From Phaeosaccion multiseriatum (Eukaryota > Ochrophyta, other classes): a DNA stretch of 64,000 nucleotides. Both the position numbers and the translations under genes were made by a program. Each line of letters starts with the position of its first letter. Position 1 is the first letter of the stretch. The DNA is taken from assembly GCA_965112735.1 (NCBI GenBank), contig OZ218954.1, positions 4,317,695 through 4,381,694 of the forward strand, read 5' to 3'. This document shows, piece after piece, positions 33,848 through 43,386 of this stretch. The notes under the pieces are model-generated. The model was not told the DNA's origin, did no database searches, and saw only the letters and a program-made list of their open reading frames with translations.

Positions 33848-36800
33848 ATGGAGAAAGAAGGTGTAGCACAGATATCGGCGGCAGATACTGCTGGAGATGA
33901 TGACAAGGCCAACCAGAGGGGTGAGGTTGGCGAGCCGCTGCTGCCAGTCGCCCAGGAAGATGGTCTGTCTCCCGTGGAGGGCGGTGGTGGGGAGGGCGCA
34001 ACGCACCCAGCACAACAACAAGAAGGAGTCTCCGGTGAGGCCACGTTAATACCAGTGCAGCGACGGCCTTCTTCTGCTAGTACCGGGCAGCCTGAGGAGG
34101 GCGAAACAAAGGACTCGGAGGACGTGAAGATGGAAGCGGCTGGGGATGGCGATGCCCACGGCGTGAGCGGGCGAGGAGAAGAGAGTCGTCCTGTGGCATC
34201 ACCTGACGAAATCAGGCCGCCCAAGGAGGAGAGTAAGGATGGGTCTGAGGATCAATTGCTGCTACAGCAGGCTCCGCGGCTTCTGTCCCCCACCAGCAGT
34301 CGCAATGACTCGCCGAAGAGCGGCAGCAAAGCACGGGCACTGCCAGTTCCCAACAAGGACAAGAAGGAGGCACGAAGCCGCGACGGGTGTCGCTCTCCTC
34401 CTCCGACTCGGTCTCTGCTCGTGTCGGTGGATGGAGATGGCGTCGATGGCTTTGAAGGTTGGCGCAGCGAAGAGGAGGATGGGCGCCTCAGCCCGATTGC
34501 GAGAGCCGCCAAAGTCGGTAAGTGGGCAAGGGCAGCCAAGCAAGGGAGACTTTTTCGTCGTTTGTGTTGTTGCCACCCTCTCGACTCGCATGCCTTGGCT
34601 TGGCACGTCTCCGCCTGGCTCTGGTCTGGAGGAAGGAAGGAGGGGCGGCTGTACGGCCCAGCCGCTGACAGGGAGAGGCATAGGCTAGAGTCCACTGGTT
34701 AGCAGGGCTGCTGTCCTCTGATCAACTCTGACACCCCCCCCTGCCGTGCGTGGCTTCCCTGCCCCACCCCCCACCACAGACTATCTGGAGGCCTCACAGC
34801 TGTCCACCTCGGCCATGCAGAGGGCGGCGGAGGAGGTGGAGAGGGAGGCTTTCCGAGCGGAGGCGGACGCGCAGGTGGCGCTGCTCACGGCCAGGAGTGA
34901 GGTAGGGAGGGTTGCAGTGGGATGGGGTGGCCGCTAGAGCGTGCCTGTCTCTTCCCTCTTGCTCGACCCTGCCTGTGTGCTCGCAAGTATGTGCCCCCTC
35001 CCCCATCCTCTCCCCTGACTGCGTCTGTGTGCGTACCGTACCGTACCGTACCGTACCGTACCGTACCGCAGGTGGAGGGCGAGAATACGGCGGACGGGCT
35101 CCGTAAAGCTGCGCAGCTGCAAACCGATGAGATGAGGCTGCTCAGGGAGGCGGCGAAGGAAGCAAGGGACGAACTGGAGGCGCACTTGAGAGCCGCTGCT
35201 GCAGAGACGGGTCAGGAGACGAGGGACGCCTTGGGGTGAGTATCGACACCGGAGAGGAGAGGGAGGACGCCAGGCACATGCATGTTGGGGCGAGTCGTAG
35301 GGTCTTCGGGTCTTCGGGTCGTTGGGTCTTCGGATCTTAGGGTCGTAGGGTCTTAGGGTCACGGTTAGGTTTGGCAGTAGAGGCGAGGGACGCTCGACAA
35401 AAGTGGTTGTGCATCCTGCTCTCTTCAGCGCCCCTCCCCACTCATAGCTGCTCTTCCCCCCCCCCGACCACCACTTTGTTCCAAGCGGATCTGACTGCTC
35501 ACCCACTGTCTCGCTCGCTCCTTTCGTGCAGTGAGGCGGGCGCTGAAGAGTTTAACAGGAGTGGGACGATCGAAAGGGCGAGTCTGGCCCTGCGACTGAG
35601 GGCAGAGAAGCGCAGGAAGGAGGAGGAAAGGAGGCGGCGCAGAGAAAGGGGGGGGCAAGGCAAAGTGCGGCTGAGCAACATTCCCCGGGGGGAGCGGACA
35701 GAGGTAAGAGACCACCCGTGGGGGGAAGGGCGGAGCTGCGCACAGAGCCTGCGTATGCGCAGCAGGCTTCTCCCCCCAAACCGAAGGGGCTCGCACTCTA
35801 CACCGCTCTATACACTCGCACATGTTGCTGCGAGACAGGCGCAGGGTGCAGAAGGCTTTAGAGGCGTCTGTGCGCCCTTCCCCCTGAGCCTGAGCCTGCG
35901 ACCACGCTTCTCTCCCTCTCCTACCTCCCCTCTCCCCCCCCGCCTGCCTTTTGCCGGCAGCTGGGCCTGCGCACGACGGACTCTGTGGCGAGGAAGCTTG
36001 AACTCAGCGGGGCACAGCGCATCCTCCTGCAGCGCTCAAGGGTGAGAAGACATGGACCGCCAGGGGGCGAGGCAAGCGAAAGCCGGCTGAGCGGGGTGGC
36101 ACGAAGGAACGCCCTTTTGTTCTTTGGTGATGCAGTGCAATGCCCTTTTGTTCTTTGACCTTTCATTTGTTCTTCGGTGATGCAGTGCAAGCAGGGCGGC
36201 TCGTCGGATACCCCTCGCTGCTCTCTGTCTCTTGGCGCTGCTTTATCGTCTCTCCTTGCGCGTGTTGTACCGCCTCTCCTTCCGACTGCTGTTTTGCCTG
36301 TCCTGCACGTGTGCGTCTATCTCTAACCCTCACCCTGACCCAAGCAGACGCTGCGGCAGCAAGAGAAGGAGCGTCTGCGCCTCACCAAGGAGCGCATGGC
36401 CCGCCTCGCGCAGCCCAAGGGGGGCACACCCGACATGCTGTACGTCGACCCGGAGTCCGAGAGGCACGCGCAGATGTTGCTGCGCACCTTGGGAGGCCGA
36501 GAGGTGCGTGGGCCTGGCGATCGGGAGAAGCAAGGATAGCAGTGGAGGGATCGGGAGAAGCAAGGATGGCAGTGGAGGGATCGGGAGAAGCAAGGATGGC
36601 AGTGGAGGGATCCGGAGAAGCAAGGATGGCAGTGGAGGGATCGGGAGAAGCAAGGATGGCAGTGGAGGGATCGGGAGGAGGAAGGATGGCAGTGGAGGGA
36701 TCGGGAGAAGCAAGGATGGCAGTGGAGGAATTAGGCACCATGGGTCGTGCTGCTGGCCATGTTGAGGTGGCGAGGCGGTGCCCCTCAGCTGGAGAGGAGG

Positions 36801-39773
36801 AGACACGATGGCGAACGCCCCCTCCCCCACCAATGAGCGAAGCGAAGCCTCTCCAATCCTGCGTGCCGCCTTGTGGCACAGGCCAAGCTCCTCACTCCCC
36901 GCACCTTGCACTCCATCGAGTCCCCTCACACTCTCCGATGACGCCAAGCTCCTCACTCCCCTCTCACTCCCCTCACACTCTCCGATGACGCCAAGCGCCT
37001 CCCTCACTATACACTCTCTCTCCGACCCACGCCTTCTGCCTGTACCTTGTGACGCACTTGATGATGCACTTGATGACGCACATGATGACGCACTTGATGA
37101 CGCACTTGATGATGCACTTGATGACGCACTTGATGACGCACTTGATGACGCACTTGATGACGCACGTGATGACGACTTGATGACGCAGGCCAAGCTCCTC
37201 ATCCACGGATCGTTGGACGACGCAAGGGAGTGCGTGTTTTCTCCTCGGACCAGGGGGGCGGGGGGGGCGCAGCGTCACTCCGACGACGGCCAAGACGAGG
37301 ACGCCAAGGCCAGGGGGGACATGTTCCTCTTCCGCATGGACGCCACGGTACGTACGCTTACGTGAAGGGGGAATAGCTAGAGGCAGTGAGCGGCCTCATC
37401 AAGACTTTGCTGACTTAGCATGGTGCTGATGGCTGCTGATGCTCGATGCTGATGGAAGGCACCACAGGCACATGCACACGCAGATGCACACGCACACGCA
37501 CACGCACACGCACACGCACACGCACACGCACACGCACACACGCACACGCACACTCGGACAAACCCTTGCACTCACCTTCACACTCTTTGTCTCTCAAACT
37601 CACGCACAAATACACACACACACGCACAACCCCCCCCCCCCGCCCTCCTCTCTCTTTCTTGCACACTAATATGGGCAGGAGGAGCACTTTCGCAGGGCGA
37701 TGGAGCACCGGCGAGGGGAGGAGGCGTACAAGCTTGTGCAGGACAAGAAGGTGTGCCCTCAGTGCGGAGCCGCACAGAGCTTCGACGAGGTGCAAGAGAA
37801 GCGCAAGAAGTGTGTGAACTGTGCAGTGGAGTACAAGGCGCCGAGCACGTGGGGGCAGGTGGAGCGGCGCTTCTTTGACAAGGTGAGAGGGGGAGAGGTG
37901 CCCTCGGGTTCGGGTTAGGTTGCTGGCTCACTTTTTCGAGCGGGAGAGAGGGGGGGAGCATGCCCCCTCCAAGGACGCTCCGCTAACCCTGCCCCGGCCG
38001 CGAGCGACACCCGTCCTGACACTTGTTGTCACCCCATCCAATGCCATGCACCTTGACACCCCGTCCGTCCTGCAGATGCAGCGTTGGGAGGAGAAGAAGC
38101 GCCATACACTGCAGGACCATGTAAGTAGTACTTTGAAGAACCAAAGGGCGCAAATTCGTTGCATTGGCGTCGCCGCTGGCTGCACATGCCTTAACCGTGA
38201 GGGCATCAATCAAGGCCATACTCATCCGTATGCTCACTCGTCCTAGACTTGACTTGTCCGTCTCTTAGGCTTAGGCTTAGGCCTGCTAGAGGGGACTTGA
38301 CTTGTCCGTCTCTTAGGCTTAGGCCTGCTAGCTAGACTTGTTGACTTATCCGTCTCTTAGGCTTAGCCTTAGGCTTAGGCCTGCTAGACTTGACTTGTCC
38401 GTCTCTTAGGCTTAGGCTTAGGCCTGCTAGAGGGGACTTGACTTGTCCGTCTCTTAGGCTTAGGCTTAGGCCTGCTAGAGGGGACTTGACTTGTCCGTCT
38501 CTTAGGCTTAGCCTTAGGCCTGCTAGAGGGGACTTGACTTGTCCGTCTCTTAGGCTTAGCCTTAGGCCTGCTAGAGGGGACTTGACTTGTCCGTCTCTTA
38601 GGCTTAGCCTTAGGCCTGCTAGAGGGGACTTGACTTGTCCGTCTCTTAGGCTTAGGCCTGCTAGCTAGACTTGTTGACTTATCCGTCTCCGAGGCGTGCT
38701 CTTACTCTCTCTCCCTCTCGTCTGTACCCACAGGAGAGGCGCACGCAGCTGGAGTCCTCTCAGCGTAAAGATGTAAGTACAGCCAGCTTCGTAAGGAGTG
38801 GGGCTTCGCCGCTGTCCACTCCTCGCTAGCTAGCTAGAGCCTAGGGTTAGTTGGGCCCACTCTTCTGCCCATCCTTTCGCGCGCGTTGCGGAGCGTCTTT
38901 TTGACATGTCTCTTGTGCGTGCGGCATCTGCCTCCCTGTCTAGAGACGGCATCTGCTAACCCGAACCCTCCCTGTCTAGAGACGAGGTGCTTCTCACTCT
39001 CCGCTCTCCTCCCCCCCCCACGACACTGCACTGGCTGGCGCTGCCTTTGTCTAGCTTGAGCCCCGCTGGGAGGAGGTCGGAGAGGAGTTCTTGTATCGCA
39101 TGCAGGAGGACATGAAGAGCCGGGAGGAGGGCATGCGACTGGCTGAGGCCAAGGTGGCGGAGGTGAGTGAGGAGCGCAGCCAGGCAAACGAGCAGGCTTG
39201 GAATGGGCAAGTGGAGCGACATGTTGGCCTAATTGTGCAGGCATACGGGCAGGCAGGAAGGCAGGGGGGCATGTGGCTGGGGAGGCAGACAGGCAGGTAT
39301 ATGGGCAGTCAGACAGGCAGGTAGGCAGGTCAGGTAGGCAGGTATGTGTGTATATATGTGGGCAGGCAGTTGTGGAAGCGTACTACCTTCTGGGCAGGGC
39401 GACGCCTTGCTCCACAGGCAGGCCAGCCACGACAGACGTTGGCGGTATTTTTGCAAGGCCTCAAGGCCAAAGGCAGTTTCGAGCGATTCCAAAGGCCCAT
39501 CACTCTTGCCCCCTGTACTGGCCTGACGTCGCCCCCCTGCCCGTCCCACCCTTCCAGATGACCCCATTTAAGCCACAGCTGACGAGCGAATACGAGCTGG
39601 ACGAGAGCCGCTTCGGCGACTTGACCTTCCTGGAGCGGGCACAGGAGGACATGCGCCGGCGGGAGGAGGCTCGCAGAGACAGAGAGGGACAACTCGCTTG
39701 TAGCGGCAGCCTGTACGGCCATGGCTGTGGGGGTACGCGGGGAGGGGGGGGCGAGGGGCGCCTTGTCTTCTGA
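33848..39773 (+). CDS. Coiled-coil protein with zinc-ribbon-like CxxC pair
   Basis: Twelve exons join in phase: 33848-34517, 34780-34901, 35072-35235, 35532-35703, 35961-36041, 36348-36503, 37189-37347, 37679-37882, 38076-38120, 38734-38772, 39055-39162 and 39558-39773, encoding about 711 residues. The first 220 residues are acidic and disordered. Residues about 225-400 are Ala/Glu/Arg-rich and coiled-coil-like. Exon 8 holds C-P-Q-C-G-A-A followed after 16 residues by C-V-N-C, a zinc-ribbon or rubredoxin-knuckle arrangement. The last two exons repeat a motif: E-E-F-L-Y-R-M-Q-E-D-M-K-S-R-E-E and L-E-R-A-Q-E-D-M-R-R-R-E-E. I do not recognise the family; a cytoskeletal or ciliary structural role is possible but unsupported. 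Exon 7's acceptor lies at the end of a 12-bp repeat array and is weak. The last exon could continue past a GTACGC donor at about 39734. Confidence 0.55.
35036..35069 (+). repeat. CCGTA pentanucleotide run in an intron
   Basis: Seven CCGTA units immediately upstream of the acceptor CGCAG at 35071 of the coiled-coil gene. Confidence 0.8.
36526..36738 (+). repeat. 30-bp tandem repeat in coiled-coil gene intron 6
   Basis: Seven copies of a 30-bp unit (GCAGTGGAGGGATCGGGAGA plus AGCAAGGATG) with single-base variants. The unit is divisible by three, so the array is open in frame, but flanking splice sites place it in an intron. Confidence 0.85.
37053..37186 (+). repeat. 12-bp tandem repeat at the end of intron 6
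   Basis: Units of GCACTTGATGAC with variants, about eleven copies, run up to the acceptor of exon 7. The array replaces the usual pyrimidine tract. Confidence 0.8.
38240..38690 (+). repeat. Tandem repeat array in intron 9 of the coiled-coil gene
   Basis: About eight copies of a roughly 50-65-bp unit built from CTTGACTTGTCCGTCTCTTA, a variable number of GGCTTA hexamers, and GGCCTGCTAG. The hexamer number varies from copy to copy. Confidence 0.8.
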
Positions 39774-41954
39774 CTTGCTTGGGGCGGTGGCCCACCCGCG
39801 GTAGCTAGTGGGGGAGGCAAAGCAAAGTGTGGTAGCTAGAGTTCCCTGCCCTGCCTGGACTGGCTGGCTGGGCTGACTCCATCTGCTGGAGAGTAGGAAG
39901 ATAAGCAACCCCCAAGCTGAGCCGAGTTTCCGTCAAGGAGAAGAGTCGTGGGAAGTGATAACACTGCTATGAGAGAGCAAGGGTGCTGTTCTTAGTCGTA
40001 CCCAGAGACCTCCTCTTTAAGAGAGGGAGGTACCGGCCCCAGCCTGTCCCACCTCCACCACACAAGCTTCCTTGTGTGAAGCAAGGAAGCTTTGCGTTCC
40101 AATTGGTCTATACGGGTTCAGAATCAGGAAGGGGACCAGCCGGCCCCCCAGGTCCGTCCCCCATCTTTATGTTACCCTACATAAGCAACTGCCTACATAC
40201 AGACCCCCCCGGCCGAGACACTCTGTGTGCAGGCCACCAGCCAAGGCTCAACACGCTCCACCAACCTACTACATACGGGCCGATGGGGCGGGTTGAGATG
40301 ATCCCACCAGAGTCTCCTCTGTGACTATGGTGTGACCGGTGCGGTCGAACACGGGGCTCTGTGGGGTTGAAATGGTCCCGGTGGGCAGTCTGGCTGGGCC
40401 TGGTTTCGACCCGGGAGGGTTGAACTGTGCTTTCCCTGGGCCGGTGGGGTTGAAAGGGTCCCCCCATGGTCATCATGAGTCTGCCGTGCGTCTCTGGTGT
40501 GCCCGGTGCGGTCGAACACTCTGTTCTGTGGGGTTGAAGTGGCCCATCTGTGGGCCCCGGTGGGCCATCTGGGCCTGATTTTGACCCGGGAGGGTTGAAC
40601 TGTGCTTTCTCTGGGCCGGTGGGGTTGAAAGGGCCCCGCCATGTTCGTCATGAGTCTGCCCTGCGTCTCTGGTGTGCCCGGTGTGGTTGTACACTCTGTT
40701 CTGTGGGGTTGAAATGGCCCATCTGTGAGCCCCGGTGGGTCATCTGGCGCCTGATTTCGACCGGCGCGGGAAGGTGAGCTTTCTTAGCGACTTAGAATCC
40801 AGGACCTACGACTCACAGAAGCGGTGGCAGGATGATGTAGCAGCGGCGGATCGATCGTGAGGGCAAAGGAGTGTGTCGACGAGGGTAGGCAGGCAGGCAG
40901 ACACGCAGGCAGCTCCCATCGCATCGCCCCTGCCCGGCCGCTTCTGCAAGGCTTGAACTTGCTCATCAGCACCAATTCTCTGCCTGCTTGTTCAGTGGCA
41001 TTCCTTGGCCTTGGCTAATGTTACCCCCTTTTCCCCGCCCTCCTTCCCTTCCGCCACAAGAAGGAGGAGAAAGGAGGAGTGGCAAAGGAAGCACGACTGA
41101 GAAGATTGAAGGAAGGGGATCACGTCCAGTACTAAGAAAACAACGTGAAAAAGGAGAAAGGAGGGGTGGCAAAAGGAATCACGACTGAGAAGAGGATTGA
41201 AGGAAGGGGATCACGTCCCCTACTCCCAACTCGACGATCGAAGACAACAACAAGCGAGCCTGGCGAGAGACAGGTGCGATTAGCAGACTATAGGCGGGGG
41301 GGGAGCCCCCCTCTCCCTCCCCCCCTCTCCTCTCTCATTTACTGATTACTACCTTCTCTCTCTCTCTGACTTGACCCCGATTGCACCGACTTGTCGCACC
41401 CCACTCCTTTAGCTTTGTAAGAGACAGAGGCCACAAGCGCAGGTTATAATACATCTATATGAACTCCGAAACCAGCCCGAACCCCCCCCCCCCCAATCTC
41501 TCTCTCCACACGTCCGCGTCAGAAGACGGGTTCAGGAAAAGGGTCCGTTAGCAACGTAGTCCACCTTTCTCAGGTTTATGCACCTCTTTTGTTTCTCATC
41601 CTCACCGCGTCTGCCATTCTCCCCCTTTTGCTTCCTCTCCCTCTCTCTGTGCCCCTTCAACCCCTCAGGCATATCCGATCCCAGCAACGGCGTGAGGTGA
41701 GAGCTTCAGCTTAGGAGCTCGCCCACTACTTTGCTTCATCTGTCGTCTTCTTCTCCCGAGCTCCATCCATCTCCTTCTCACTCCCCCTTGCTCCTGCTCC
41801 TGCTGCTGCTCCTGCGGCTGCTTTTCCCTGTCCTCTCTCCTGCCCCCCCCCCCTCTCTTCTCTGTGCCATCTTCTCCCTCACACTTTGCTCAGTGTTTGA
41901 AGTAGCAAGGCCAGTGCTTCTCTCTGCTTTTTTTATTAGTTCGAAGTAGTTATA
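39774..41954. other. Intergenic region with tandem repeats
   Basis: No convincing gene. It holds the roughly 170-bp tandem repeat at 40331-40760, two near-copies of an AAGGAGGA-rich stretch at about 41060-41215, and pyrimidine-rich sequence up to the orphan membrane gene. A TATTAG acceptor-like site precedes that gene at about 41938. Confidence 0.4.
40331..40760 (+). repeat. About 170-bp tandem repeat, two and a half copies
   Basis: Copies start at about 40331, 40498 and 40673, giving units of 167 and 175 bp. Each contains TGTGCCCGGTGCGGTCGAAC, GGGTTGAAATGG, GACCCGGGAGGGTTGAAC and a CATGAGTCTGCC end. Within each unit GGGGTTGAA occurs twice. Confidence 0.8.
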
Positions 41955-42650
41955 ATGCCGGCCGCGCTGGTAGTTGGTGCGGCGGGGGTTGTATTGTCAT
42001 TGTCCTCCTTCGTGTACACCTTCTTCAAGGATGATGTTGCTGCACGGCGTGACAAGATGCTGCTGCTGAAGGAACTAATCCAGGAGTATCCGGAAGCACA
42101 GAGGGCGATGCAAAGCCTCGGGCATGTGAGGGAGTCTCTAGGGCAGCACGCAGTACCATGGTATGTTCGAGCGTACGAACTGCCGAAAATCGCACAGGAT
42201 GTAGAGGCATCACGACACACGTTGGCCTCGTTTTGGGATATGGTATTGGAACTCAGCAGTGAAGGGCTGCTTCCCCGGGAGAAGGTGTTCCCGACTTTGC
42301 TGACAGGAGGAGGCGGTCCCACCACGACCTGGTTGACGCGAGCCAACAAATATCGCAGACTTGTTGAGCCCTTGGAGTGCGCCAACTATCATCGACTTGA
42401 CTTCAACGTCGACTCAAATGCCGCAAATGGGGGTGACGAACTTCCTGATAGACTGAGGTATACCTTTCAAAATGGGATGGGGTATACTCCTGATGACAAT
42501 CGGCCGTTCCGGTTCGCCGAATTTGAACGCATGTGGGTGCAGAGGCGAGAACAGGAGGAGGATGCGCTGCAGACGGAATTAGAAGAAGTGGAGAAGCGGT
42601 GTTTGGCAGCCCAACTAACTAGACGAAATCCTGCTCTTGCGGCTGTCTGA
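41955..42650 (+). CDS. Orphan membrane-anchored protein
   Basis: An intronless 231-residue frame. Residues about 4-24 (A-L-V-V-G-A-A-G-V-V-L-S-L-S-S-F-V-Y) form one hydrophobic segment, followed by a charged F-F-K-D-D-V-A-A-R-R-D-K. That is a type II/III anchor or uncleaved signal. The rest is soluble and mixed, with W-Y-V-R-A-Y-E-L-P and a charged C-terminal helix (R-R-E-Q-E-E-D-A-L). The sequence is not low complexity, which supports coding. I do not recognise the family. It lies 0.4 kb from the retrotransposon and 2.2 kb after the coiled-coil gene. It could be a chromosome-end accessory gene; function unknown. Confidence 0.5.
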   Translation: MPAALVVGAAGVVLSLSSFVYTFFKDDVAARRDKMLLLKELIQEYPEAQRAMQSLGHVRESLGQHAVPWYVRAYELPKIAQDVEASRHTLASFWDMVLELSSEGLLPREKVFPTLLTGGGGPTTTWLTRANKYRRLVEPLECANYHRLDFNVDSNAANGGDELPDRLRYTFQNGMGYTPDDNRPFRFAEFERMWVQRREQEEDALQTELEEVEKRCLAAQLTRRNPALAAV

Positions 42651-43029
42651 TGGCTGCACTCGGACCACCAACTGCTGGCTGCTGTCGGACCACTTACACA
42701 AAAGGGCAATGATAAAAATGCTGACGGGTGAAAAAATGTGGCGAACGGACGGCATTAGTCGTAGCAGGTGCAAAATGAAGTTTTCTTTAGTCGTAATGTA
42801 GCCAATCCTGCTATTGCTAGCAAGTCGGAAAGGTAAAGAGAGGGAGGGGCGGGGATAAGGCTGTAAAGTTTGGAGGCCTTGCCTCAGCTCCGGTAAAGAG
42901 CCGAGTCTCCTCTAGCTTTAGGGCAAAGATGCTAAGAGAAAGGGAGTGCCACTGACTACCTCTCCCGGTGGGCTGTGTGCCACCTCAACATGCCATGTCA
43001 TACAGCCTATTGTAAAGAGTCATCTTGCT
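42651..43029. other. Intergenic, nothing recognised
   Basis: The 379 bp between the orphan gene and the CTC tract show no coding or structural signal that I can support. Confidence 0.4.
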
Positions 43030-43124
43030 CTCCTCCTCCTCCTCCTCCTCCTCCTCCTCCTCCTCCTCCTCCTCCTCCTCCTCCTCCTCCTCCTCCTCCT
43101 CCTCCTCCTCCTCCTCCTCCTCCT
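43030..43124. repeat. (CTC)n tract adjoining the retrotransposon
   Basis: About 31 CTC units end exactly at the LTR terminus. This is the left flank of the retrotransposon and does not match its right flank, so no target-site duplication is seen. Confidence 0.85.
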
Positions 43125-43348
43125 TGTCGAAACTACCGACAGCTAGACTGAAAGCCAAGCTAAAGCCAAGCAGAAAGCAGAAGCCAAGCAGAAGCTAAGC
43201 AGAAGCTGAGACAAGCACCCGGAAGCCAGCCCACACGCAGGCTGCGCTCCCTTTTATTTATTACTGATTTACCGTCTGTTGGCCCGTTTTCCGGCCGTTA
43301 CACTACTGATTGGGTCCCCAAGGGACCCCAACTAGGCCACTTCTAACA
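43125..43348 (-). repeat. 3' LTR of the retrotransposon
   Basis: 224 bp, starting TGTTAGAAGTGG and ending TTTCGACA in the element's orientation. By eye it differs from the 5' LTR at one position in the TATA-like region (AATAAATAAAAGGG here, AATAAATAAATGGG there). Confidence 0.95.
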
Positions 43349-43359
43349 TCCCCCTCACT
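43349..43359 (-). other. Polypurine tract (plus-strand primer)
   Basis: In element orientation AGTGAGGGGGA directly abuts the 3' LTR, the standard position of the polypurine tract used to prime plus-strand DNA synthesis. One T interrupts the purines. Confidence 0.7.
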
Positions 43360-43386
43360 ACACCCCCGCTTCTTCCGCCAGCTCCC

